From: Comamonas sp.
Lineage (GTDB): Bacteria; Pseudomonadota; Gammaproteobacteria; Burkholderiales; Burkholderiaceae_C
Length of the DNA: 64,000 nucleotides
NCBI GenBank assembly: GCA_021166775.1
Contig: JAJPEQ010000002.1
Span: forward strand, 1 to 64,000
Reading direction: 5' to 3'
Shown: positions 57,716 through 64,000 of the stretch, in pieces
Layout of the letters: each line of letters starts with the position of its first letter
How positions within the stretch are numbered: the stretch's first letter is position 1
Notes under the pieces: model-generated
The model's database searches: none
The model's input: the letters and a program-made list of their open reading frames with translations, nothing else
Told to the model about the DNA's origin: nothing
Program-made: the position numbers and the translations under genes

Positions 57716-58081
57716 TCAGAACTGCAAACCCGCTTCGCGGGCTGCTTCCGCCAGGGCCTTCACCCGGCCGTGGTAGGCATAACCGGCGCGGTCAAACGCC
57801 ACTTTTTCGACACCCGCCGCCTTGGCCTTCTCGGCAATGCGCTTGCCGATGGTCGCAGCCGCGGCGGCGTTGCCGCCCTTGCCGTGACCACCCAGGGCTT
57901 CGCGCACTTCCTTCTCGGCGGTGGAGGCACTGGCCAGCACCTTGCTGCCGCAGCCGGAAATGACGGTAGCGTAGATGTTCAGATTGGTGCGATGCACCGT
58001 CAGGCGCACGACGCCCTGCTGGGCGATACGTACACGCGTTTGACGGGCCCGGCGCAGACGCTGCTGTTTCTTGTCTAGCAT
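57716..58081 (-). CDS. rplR: 50S ribosomal protein L18
   Basis: This 121-residue 5S-rRNA-binding protein shows [34 protein letters not shown] and the C-terminal [31 protein letters not shown]. It stands between rplF and rpsE as in other spc operons. Confidence 0.98.
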   Translation of the reverse strand: MLDKKQQRLRRARQTRVRIAQQGVVRLTVHRTNLNIYATVISGCGSKVLASASTAEKEVREALGGHGKGGNAAAAATIGKRIAEKAKAAGVEKVAFDRAGYAYHGRVKALAEAAREAGLQF

Positions 58082-58095
58082 GATGGTGCAGCTCC

Positions 58096-58629
58096 TTACT
58101 TCTTCTTGGTCTCTTTGATGACGACCGTCTCATCCGCATAACGGATGCCTTTGCCCTTGTAGGGCTCGGGCGGGCGCACGGCACGGATTTCAGCGGCCAG
58201 CTGGCCAACCACCTGCCGATCCGCACCCTTGATCACGATCTCGGTGGGGGTCGGGCAGGCCACGCTGACACCTGCGGGCATGACGAAATCCACCGGATGG
58301 GAATAGCCGACGTTCAGGTTCAGCTTGTTGCCCGAGGCAGCCGCCTTGAAACCGACGCCGATCAGCGAAAGCTTCTTCTCGAAACCCTTGCCGACGCCAA
58401 CGACCATGTTGTTGACGAGCTGGCGCACCGTGCCGCTCAGGGCATTGGCTTCGCGGGACTCGTCCACCGGCTCGAAGGAAAGCCTGCCAGCGTCGTTGGC
58501 CACCTTGACGCGCGGATTCTGCGGCACGGACAGGGTGCCACCGGCGCCCTTGACCTGGATGCGCTCGGCGGTAATGGAAACATCCACCCCGGACGGGATG
58601 ATGACATGTGCTTTGGCTACGCGAGACAT
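58096..58629 (-). CDS. rplF: 50S ribosomal protein L6
   Basis: This 177-residue protein has the two L6 repeats and the C-terminal [16 protein letters not shown] signature. The start at 58629 ([17 protein letters not shown]) matches the family; an in-frame ATG at 58695 lies inside rpsH and is rejected. It follows rpsH by 22 bases. Confidence 0.98.
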   Translation of the reverse strand: MSRVAKAHVIIPSGVDVSITAERIQVKGAGGTLSVPQNPRVKVANDAGRLSFEPVDESREANALSGTVRQLVNNMVVGVGKGFEKKLSLIGVGFKAAASGNKLNLNVGYSHPVDFVMPAGVSVACPTPTEIVIKGADRQVVGQLAAEIRAVRPPEPYKGKGIRYADETVVIKETKKK

Positions 58630-58651
58630 TGCGGTATTTCTCCTTCTGCGC

Positions 58652-59047
58652 TCAGGCGACGTAGCACAGCACTTCGCCACCCACGCCGCTGGCACGCGCC
58701 TTGCGGTCGGTCATCACACCCTTGGGCGTGGTGACGATGGCGACACCCAGGCCGTTCATGACCTGCGGAATGGCATTGCTGCCTTTGTAAATACGCAGGC
58801 CCGGACGGCTTACGCGCTCGATGCGTTCGATGACGGGGCGACCGGCGTAATACTTCAACGCGATTTCGAGCTCGGACTTGCCGCCTTCGCTCTTGACCTG
58901 GAAACCGTCGATGTAGCCCTCGTCCTTCAGCACCTGGGCGATGGCCACCTTCACCTTGGAGGCGGGGGCGGACACCGTGGTCTTGGAGACCATCTGGGCG
59001 TTGCGGATGCGGGTCAGCAGGTCGGCGATGGGATCACTCATGCTCAT
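58652..59047 (-). CDS. rpsH: 30S ribosomal protein S8
   Basis: This 131-residue protein starts [20 protein letters not shown] and ends [22 protein letters not shown], the conserved S8 C-terminus. In E. coli S8 represses the spc operon by binding near rplE; the same gene order holds here. ATG at 59041 is an alternative start. Confidence 0.98.
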   Translation of the reverse strand: MSMSDPIADLLTRIRNAQMVSKTTVSAPASKVKVAIAQVLKDEGYIDGFQVKSEGGKSELEIALKYYAGRPVIERIERVSRPGLRIYKGSNAIPQVMNGLGVAIVTTPKGVMTDRKARASGVGGEVLCYVA

Positions 59048-59069
59048 GGTTCAAATCTCCTGCTCGGGC

Positions 59070-59375
59070 TTACCAGCTCGCCTTGATGACACCGGGAATA
59101 TCGCCAGCGAAGGCGAGTTCGCGCACCTTGGCGCGGCCCAGGCCGAACTGGCGGAAGGTGCCGCGCGGACGGCCCGTCATCTCGCAGCGGTTGCGCTGGC
59201 GCGTCGGGTTGGCGTTGCGCGGGAGCTTTTGCAGCGCCAGGCGTGCGGCATCGCGCTCGCCATCGCTGCGCTTGGCGTCACCGGCAATGGCCTTGAACTC
59301 GGCGTATTTGGCGGCGTATTTGGCAGCCAGCTTTTCGCGCTTGAGTTCGCGCTCGATCAAACTTTTCTTGGCCAT
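59070..59375 (-). CDS. rpsN: 30S ribosomal protein S14 (zinc-free form)
   Basis: This 101-residue S14 is the long form without the zinc Cys motif: [27 protein letters not shown] at the N-terminus and [35 protein letters not shown] at the C-terminus. It lies eight bases downstream of rplE and 22 bases before rpsH. Confidence 0.98.
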   Translation of the reverse strand: MAKKSLIERELKREKLAAKYAAKYAEFKAIAGDAKRSDGERDAARLALQKLPRNANPTRQRNRCEMTGRPRGTFRQFGLGRAKVRELAFAGDIPGVIKASW

Positions 59376-59383
59376 GCGCTACC

Positions 59384-59923
59384 TCAGTTCTTGAAGGGAA
59401 AACGAAATGCCGCAAGCAGCGCCTTGCACTCGGCATCGGTCTTGGCGGTGGTGGTAATGCTGACGTTCAGACCACGCAGCGCATCCACCTTGTCGTACTC
59501 GATTTCCGGGAAGATGATCTGTTCCTTGACGCCGATGTTGTAGTTGCCACGGCCATCGAACGCACGGCCGGAAACACCGCGGAAGTCACGCACGCGCGGC
59601 AGCGCCACGGTCACGAAGCGGTCGAGAAATTCGTACATGCGCACGCCGCGCAGCGTGACCATGCAGCCGATGGCCTGGCCTTCGCGGATCTTGAACCCCG
59701 CGATGGCCTTCTTGGACTTGGTGACCACGGGCTTCTGGCCGGCGATCTTGGTGAGGTCCGCCACGGCGTTGTCCATCACCTTCTTGTCGGCCACCGCCTC
59801 GCCCACACCCATGTTGAGCGTGATCTTGGTCAGGCGCGGCACCTCCATGATGGAGCCGTAGCCGAACTTTTCCTTGAGTTCGCCCGCGATCTTTTCGCGG
59901 TAGAGTTTTTGCAGTCGTGCCAT
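59384..59923 (-). CDS. rplE: 50S ribosomal protein L5
   Basis: This 179-residue 5S-rRNA-binding protein shows [45 protein letters not shown]-like core and [26 protein letters not shown] at the C-terminus. It follows rplX by 11 bases. Confidence 0.98.
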   Translation of the reverse strand: MARLQKLYREKIAGELKEKFGYGSIMEVPRLTKITLNMGVGEAVADKKVMDNAVADLTKIAGQKPVVTKSKKAIAGFKIREGQAIGCMVTLRGVRMYEFLDRFVTVALPRVRDFRGVSGRAFDGRGNYNIGVKEQIIFPEIEYDKVDALRGLNVSITTTAKTDAECKALLAAFRFPFKN

Positions 59924-59934
59924 CTGTATGTACC

Positions 59935-60255
59935 TCAGGCGGTGGCGATTTCGGCGCCAGTGGACTTGTAAATGCGCACGCGCTTGCCGTCGTCCTGCAC
60001 CTTGATGCCCACGCGGTCGGCCTTGCCGGTCTGCGCATTGAAAATGGCGACGTTGGACTGGTGGATCGGCATGGCCTTCTCGATGATGCCGCCCGTGGCG
60101 CCCTTCATCGGATTGGGCTTGACGTGCTTCTTGACCATGTTCACGCCCTCAACGACGAGATGCGTCTCGTCGGTGCGCAGCGCGACGGTGCCGCGCTTGC
60201 CCTTGTCGCGTCCGGTCAACACGATGACCGAATCACCCTTGCGAAGCTTGTTCAT
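59935..60255 (-). CDS. rplX: 50S ribosomal protein L24
   Basis: This 106-residue assembly-initiator protein carries the KOW motif in [24 protein letters not shown] and the [13 protein letters not shown] block of L24. The start at 60255 matches the family N-terminus. It follows rplN by 14 bases. Confidence 0.98.
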   Translation of the reverse strand: MNKLRKGDSVIVLTGRDKGKRGTVALRTDETHLVVEGVNMVKKHVKPNPMKGATGGIIEKAMPIHQSNVAIFNAQTGKADRVGIKVQDDGKRVRIYKSTGAEIATA

Positions 60256-60269
60256 GACCTGCCTCTTCC

Positions 60270-60638
60270 TTAGATGACTTCGGGAGCCAGCGACACGATC
60301 TTCATGAAGCGCTCGGTGCGCAACTCGCGCGTGACCGGGCCGAAGATGCGGGTGCCGATGGGCTCCAGCTTGGCGTTGAGCAACACGGCGGCGTTGCCGT
60401 CGAACTTGACGAGCGCGCCGTCGCTGCGGCGGATGCCCTTGGCGGTGCGCACCACCACGGCGCTGTAGACCTCGCCCTTCTTGACGCGGCCACGCGGAGC
60501 GGCTTCTTTCACGCTCACCTTGATGATGTCGCCCACACTCGCGTAACGACGCTTGGAGCCGCCCAGTACCTTGATGCACTGCACGGTCTTGGCGCCGGTG
60601 TTGTCGGCAACCTCTAAACGAGATTCTGTCTGGATCAT
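60270..60638 (-). CDS. rplN: 50S ribosomal protein L14
   Basis: This 122-residue protein, [33 protein letters not shown] to [18 protein letters not shown], is a complete L14. It is the first gene of the ribosomal run in this window; rpsQ, rpmC and the S10 genes do not precede it. A strong promoter lies about 125 bases upstream, so the operon starts here. Confidence 0.98.
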   Translation of the reverse strand: MIQTESRLEVADNTGAKTVQCIKVLGGSKRRYASVGDIIKVSVKEAAPRGRVKKGEVYSAVVVRTAKGIRRSDGALVKFDGNAAVLLNAKLEPIGTRIFGPVTRELRTERFMKIVSLAPEVI

Positions 60639-60763
60639 TGCAATATTCCCAACTTGCACCGGCCAAGCCGGACAGTCTTGGGCCCGTCGTCCGCCCCGGC
60701 AAACGGATTGCCTGGGCTTGCCGCTGGGCAAGAAGTCTCGTGCGTAAATGCACGAAGCCGCTA

Positions 60764-60792
60764 ATTATGGCAGCGTTTTTCAGGTGCGTCAA
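60764..60792 (-). promoter_or_regulatory. Strong sigma-70 promoter of the rplN-led ribosomal operon
   Basis: On the minus strand TTGACG (60792-60787) and CATAAT (60769-60764) are separated by exactly 17 bases. The leader to rplN is about 120 bases and contains several short GC-rich inverted segments, for example GCATTTACGC-like and CTTGCCCAGCGGCAAG, which might be regulatory. Confidence 0.8.
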
Positions 60793-60809
60793 ACAGCGCC
60801 GCTGATTTT

Positions 60810-62426
60810 TTAGTTTGGCAGTTGTGCGTAGTCGCGTGCGAGCGACAGAAAATCGTCGGTGCGGACATCCCGCCCGAGCTCTTCACCCAGGATGGCCGCC
60901 ACGGACTGCGCGAGCTCTCCGGCCTTGCGCGCGTCCAGGAAAAGCATGCGACTGCGCCGCGCCAGCATGTCCTCGACCGAGCGGGCGTATTCGAAACGGG
61001 CGGCGAAGCGCACCATGGCCTCGCTCAGACCGGGAGCCAGGAGCCTCTCGGCGCCCGGCAGCGCCTGAACGTCCGCGGCCTCGCTGCCGTACAGATGCAG
61101 GCCCGGTTCGTCGCACAGGCGGTGGCGTACCGGCGCGGACGGCGCGCCCACCAGCGCCAGATCGCGCGTGACGCCAGCGGGGCGAGCGTCCAGCAGCCCC
61201 TCCTGCGCGCACCTGAGCAGCACATCCTCGGCCATGGCGCGGTAGGTCGTCCATTTGCCCCCGGTCACCGTGACCAGCCCGTCGGGCTCGACCAGCACCG
61301 TGTGCTCGCGGCTGACCGAGCGGGTCTTCGTCCCCGAAAAATGCTGAGGTCTGACGAGCGGGCGCAGGCCCGCCCAACAGCTGCGCACATCGGCGGGCCG
61401 GGGCGCGCGGCGCAGGTATTTGGCGGATTCGTGCAGCAGAAAGGCCACCTCTTGCGGCAGCGCACGAGGCTCGAGTTCCGCATGGTCGCGCTCGGTATCC
61501 GTGGTGCCGATCAGCACCTTGCCCAGCCACGGCACGGCAAACAGCACACGGCCGTCGGCCGTCTTGGGCACGAGGAGCGCGTGCTCGCCCGGGAGAAACT
61601 CGCGGTCGACGACCAGGTGCACCCCTTGACTGGGCACCACCAAGGGCTCATGCGCACGCCCCGCGCTGTCCGCGCCCATGGCACGCACGTCGTCCACCCA
61701 GACCCCGGTGGCGTTGACCAGCGCACGTGCCTGCACGGTGTATTGCCGGCCGGTTTCCGCGTCTTCGCACACCAGGGCCCTGAGCTTTCCCGCATCGTGG
61801 CGCAAGGCCCGCACCGGGCAGTAATTGATGAGCAACGCCCCCTCGCGCGCCGCCGTGCGCGCCAGTGCCAGCGCCAGGCGGGCATCGTCGAACTGGCCGT
61901 CCCAGTACTTGACGCCGCCCTTGAGTCCCTCGGCACGGATCCCCGGCACGCAACGCAGCGCGCCCATGCGCGAAAGGAACTCGGTGGCCCCGAGCCCGGC
62001 GCTGCCCGCGAGCACGTCGTACATCTTCAGGCCCGCGCCGTAGAAGGGTGTCTCCCACAGGTGATAGGACGGCATGACGAAGGGCAGCGGCTGGGCCAGA
62101 TGCGGCGCGTTGCGCAGCAGCGTGGTGCGCTCATGCAATGCCTCGTAGACCAGCGAGACGTTGCCTTGTGCAAGGTAGCGCACTCCACCATGCGCCAGCT
62201 TGGTCGCGCGCGAGGACGTTCCCTTGGCGAAGTCGTGCGCCTCCAGCAGCACCACGGAGAAGCCGCGCGCGGCCGCATCCAGCGCCACGCCCAGACCCGT
62301 GGCTCCGCCGCCGATGACCGCGAGGTCAAACGAACGCCCATCGCCCAGGCGGGTGAACAGGGCGCAGCGGTCGGTCGGCTGCGCAGACATGGGGACGGTC
62401 ATGGGCTGAATTTCGAAGCGATTCAC
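60810..62426 (-). CDS. glpD: Glycerol-3-phosphate dehydrogenase (FAD, aerobic type)
   Basis: This 538-residue membrane-associated flavoprotein oxidises glycerol 3-phosphate to dihydroxyacetone phosphate, feeding quinone. FAD motif [30 protein letters not shown] near residue 33, then [28 protein letters not shown]-like [33 protein letters not shown] and a C-terminal helical domain. Three in-frame starts are possible (62426, 62402, 62390). It lies 95 bases after the ABC binding-protein gene; a GACAAGCCC/GGGCCTGTC hairpin near 62449-62464 separates them. Confidence 0.95.
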   Translation of the reverse strand: MNRFEIQPMTVPMSAQPTDRCALFTRLGDGRSFDLAVIGGGATGLGVALDAAARGFSVVLLEAHDFAKGTSSRATKLAHGGVRYLAQGNVSLVYEALHERTTLLRNAPHLAQPLPFVMPSYHLWETPFYGAGLKMYDVLAGSAGLGATEFLSRMGALRCVPGIRAEGLKGGVKYWDGQFDDARLALALARTAAREGALLINYCPVRALRHDAGKLRALVCEDAETGRQYTVQARALVNATGVWVDDVRAMGADSAGRAHEPLVVPSQGVHLVVDREFLPGEHALLVPKTADGRVLFAVPWLGKVLIGTTDTERDHAELEPRALPQEVAFLLHESAKYLRRAPRPADVRSCWAGLRPLVRPQHFSGTKTRSVSREHTVLVEPDGLVTVTGGKWTTYRAMAEDVLLRCAQEGLLDARPAGVTRDLALVGAPSAPVRHRLCDEPGLHLYGSEAADVQALPGAERLLAPGLSEAMVRFAARFEYARSVEDMLARRSRMLFLDARKAGELAQSVAAILGEELGRDVRTDDFLSLARDYAQLPN

Positions 62427-62521
62427 GGACGGTGTGCCGCCGACAAGCCCGCCGGGCCTGTCGGTGACGCGCGGCGATCAGCCGGGGTAGACATGCCGAC
62501 CGACCGCCGTGGCACTTGGAG

Positions 62522-64000
62522 TTACCTGACCCTGCCTGCCTTCCAGGCGTTGAGCAGTTCATCATAGGAGACCGTCTCTCCCTTCGGCTTTTCGTTCGCC
62601 AGCTTTTTCCACGGCGCATGCTCGTCACTGAGCCATTTCTCGGGCTTGCTGCGCGCATTGAGTTTGGGCGCGCAATGAGCCATACCGGCGCGCTGCAGAC
62701 GGGCCATCACGTCATCCATTTCCTTGGCGAGATTGTCCATGGCGGCCTGCGGCGTCTTCTCTCCGGTCACGGCCTGGGCCACGTTCTTCCACCACAGCTG
62801 CGCCAGCTTGGGGTAGTCGGGCACGTTCGTGCCGGTAGGCGTCCAGGCCACGCGCGCGGGGCTGCGGTAGAACTCGATCAGGCCACCGTACTTGTTGGCG
62901 TTCTGCGTGAAATAGTCGCTGCGGATGTCCGAATCGCGGATGAAGGTCAGGCCGGTGATCGATTTCTTCAGCGACGTGGTCTTGGCCGTCACGAACTGGG
63001 CATAGAGCCAGGCCGCCGCCGTGCGGTTCGGATCCTGGCCGCTGAAGAAGGTCCAGCTGCCCACGTCCTGGTAGCCGTTTTGCATGCCGTCCTTCCAGTA
63101 GGGGCCATGCGGGCCGGGCGCCATGCGCCACTTGGGCGAGCCGTCGGCGTTGACCACCGGCAGACCCGGCTTGGTCATGTCCGCCGTGAACGCGGTGTAC
63201 CAGAAGATCTGCTGCGCGATCTGCCCCTGCGCCGGCACCGGGCCGGCCTCGCCGAAGGTCATCCCCGTGGCTTCCTTGGGGGCGTACTTCTTGAGCCAGT
63301 CCACGTACTTGGTCAGGGCATAGACGGCCGCCGGGCTGTTGGTGGCGCCACCGCGCGCGACTTCCGCGCCCTGCGGATTGCAGCCATCGGCCGACACGCG
63401 AATGCCCCACTCGTCCACCGGCATGCCGTTGGGGATGCCCTTGTCGGCGGAGCCGGCCATCGACAGCCACGCGTCGGTGAAGCGCCAGCCCAGGCTCGGG
63501 TCCTTCTTGCCGTAGTCCATGTGGCCGTAGATGGGCTTGCCGTCGATTTCCTTCACGTCGTTGGTGAAGAATTCGGCGATGTCCTCGTAGGCGCTCCAGT
63601 TGATCGGCACGCCCAGGTCATAGCCGTACTTGGCCTTGAACTTATCCTGCAGGTCCTTGCGCGCGAACAGGTCGGCGCGGAACCAGTACAGATTGGCGAA
63701 CTGCTGATCGGGCAGCTGATAGAGCTTCTTGTCCGGCGCCGTGGTGAAGCTGGTGCCGATGAAGTCCTTGAGATCGAGCCCCGGGTTGGTGAATTCCTTG
63801 CCCGCGCCCGCCATGTAATCGGTCAGATTCATGATCTTGCCGTAGCGGTAGTGGGTGCCGATCAGGTCCGAGTCGGAGATCCAGCCGTCATAGATGCTCT
63901 TGCCCGACTGCATCGAAGTCTGGAGTTTTTCGACGACATCGCCCTCCTGGATCAGGTCGTGATTGACCTTGATGCCGGTGATTTCGGCAAACGCCTTGGC
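62522..64000 (-). CDS. ABC transporter substrate-binding protein, GlpV-like (5' end beyond window)
   Basis: The reading frame is open to the window edge, leaving 492 residues and no start. The protein is an extracellular solute-binding protein of the sugar/polyol (family 1) class. Recognisable stretches include MNLTDYMAGAGKEFTNPGLD, YQLPDQQFANLYWFRADLF, GHMDYGKKDPSLGWRFTDAW and YKDVGSWTFFSG-like GYQDVGSWTFFSGQDPN. From memory these resemble the glycerol ABC binding protein GlpV, and adjacency to glpD supports glycerol uptake. The permease and ATPase genes would lie to the right, outside the window. Confidence 0.8.
   Translation of the reverse strand, partial: AKAFAEITGIKVNHDLIQEGDVVEKLQTSMQSGKSIYDGWISDSDLIGTHYRYGKIMNLTDYMAGAGKEFTNPGLDLKDFIGTSFTTAPDKKLYQLPDQQFANLYWFRADLFARKDLQDKFKAKYGYDLGVPINWSAYEDIAEFFTNDVKEIDGKPIYGHMDYGKKDPSLGWRFTDAWLSMAGSADKGIPNGMPVDEWGIRVSADGCNPQGAEVARGGATNSPAAVYALTKYVDWLKKYAPKEATGMTFGEAGPVPAQGQIAQQIFWYTAFTADMTKPGLPVVNADGSPKWRMAPGPHGPYWKDGMQNGYQDVGSWTFFSGQDPNRTAAAWLYAQFVTAKTTSLKKSITGLTFIRDSDIRSDYFTQNANKYGGLIEFYRSPARVAWTPTGTNVPDYPKLAQLWWKNVAQAVTGEKTPQAAMDNLAKEMDDVMARLQRAGMAHCAPKLNARSKPEKWLSDEHAPWKKLANEKPKGETVSYDELLNAWKAGRVR

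Noticed and set aside
60776-60809. Intrinsic terminator after glpD
   Set aside because: The CAGCG/CGCTG pairing is only about five base pairs and the A-run precedes rather than follows it in the direction of transcription.

Overview
The window is a dense, GC-rich chromosomal segment of a betaproteobacterium of the order Burkholderiales. Gene content and protein style fit the family Comamonadaceae (Acidovorax-like relatives): a bkd operon close to the Pseudomonas type, the FabA/FabB pair, and an spc/alpha ribosomal cluster that begins at rplN and is not joined to the S10 genes. The family assignment is inference; no 16S gene is present. I see no prophage, insertion sequence, CRISPR array or rRNA operon. 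Most of the window is housekeeping and catabolic core genome, with several small regulatory and repeat features of interest.

Region by region. 1-5070 (minus): the type II secretion genes gspE-F-G-H-I-J, tightly overlapping and cut off at the window edge by a poly-G stretch and a palindromic-repeat remnant. 5335-7221 (plus): a divergent, unrecognised 628-residue envelope protein that looks like an interrupted glycosidase-type fold. 7255-10750 (minus): rfbB-D-A-C for dTDP-L-rhamnose. 10821-16376 (minus): coaX, a YgjP-type metallopeptidase, plsC, glyS and glyQ. 16377-16930 is repeat-filled and gene-free. 16931-21954 (minus): the branched-chain 2-oxoacid dehydrogenase operon bkdA1-bkdA2-bkdB-lpdV.

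22207-23191 (plus): yqjD-yqjE-yqjK-like envelope stress proteins. 23202-23990 (minus): a GDT1/UPF0016 manganese exporter with a clear yybP-ykoY manganese riboswitch in its leader. 24075-24665: a hemerythrin-like protein, divergent from the riboswitch. 24666-28888 (minus): fabB, fabA, lnt and corC. 28964-31561: an AsnC/Lrp regulator divergent from hpd-phhA (phenylalanine/tyrosine catabolism). 31613-33547: an esterase and a metallo-beta-lactamase-fold hydrolase. 33725-37970: a Fur-box-preceded iron uptake operon (TonB receptor, FMN hydroxyacid oxidase, PiuC) with an interlocking inverted repeat between its first two genes.

37974-44365: slt, a 5-formyltetrahydrofolate cyclo-ligase, a glutathione transferase, cca, trxC, a DUF2905 protein and a MidA-type methyltransferase. 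44516-49048 (plus): a complete liv-type ABC importer (J-H-M-G-F). 49125-51632 (plus): a FolM-like reductase, FolB, a FolX-like paralogue and ttcA. 51747-60638 (minus): initiator tRNA-fMet, then the alpha and spc ribosomal operons from rplQ back to rplN, with a strong promoter before rplN. 60810-64000 (minus): glpD and a truncated glycerol-type ABC binding protein.

The main themes are amino-acid supply and use (liv import, bkd, hpd/phhA), envelope and surface building (gsp, rfb, lnt, slt, plsC), metal homeostasis (Mn export, iron uptake) and translation. The points most worth a second look are the gspH leader peptide encoded by a palindromic repeat, the pseudoknot-capable spacer in the iron operon, the unrecognised 628-residue protein, and the FolM/FolB/FolX trio.
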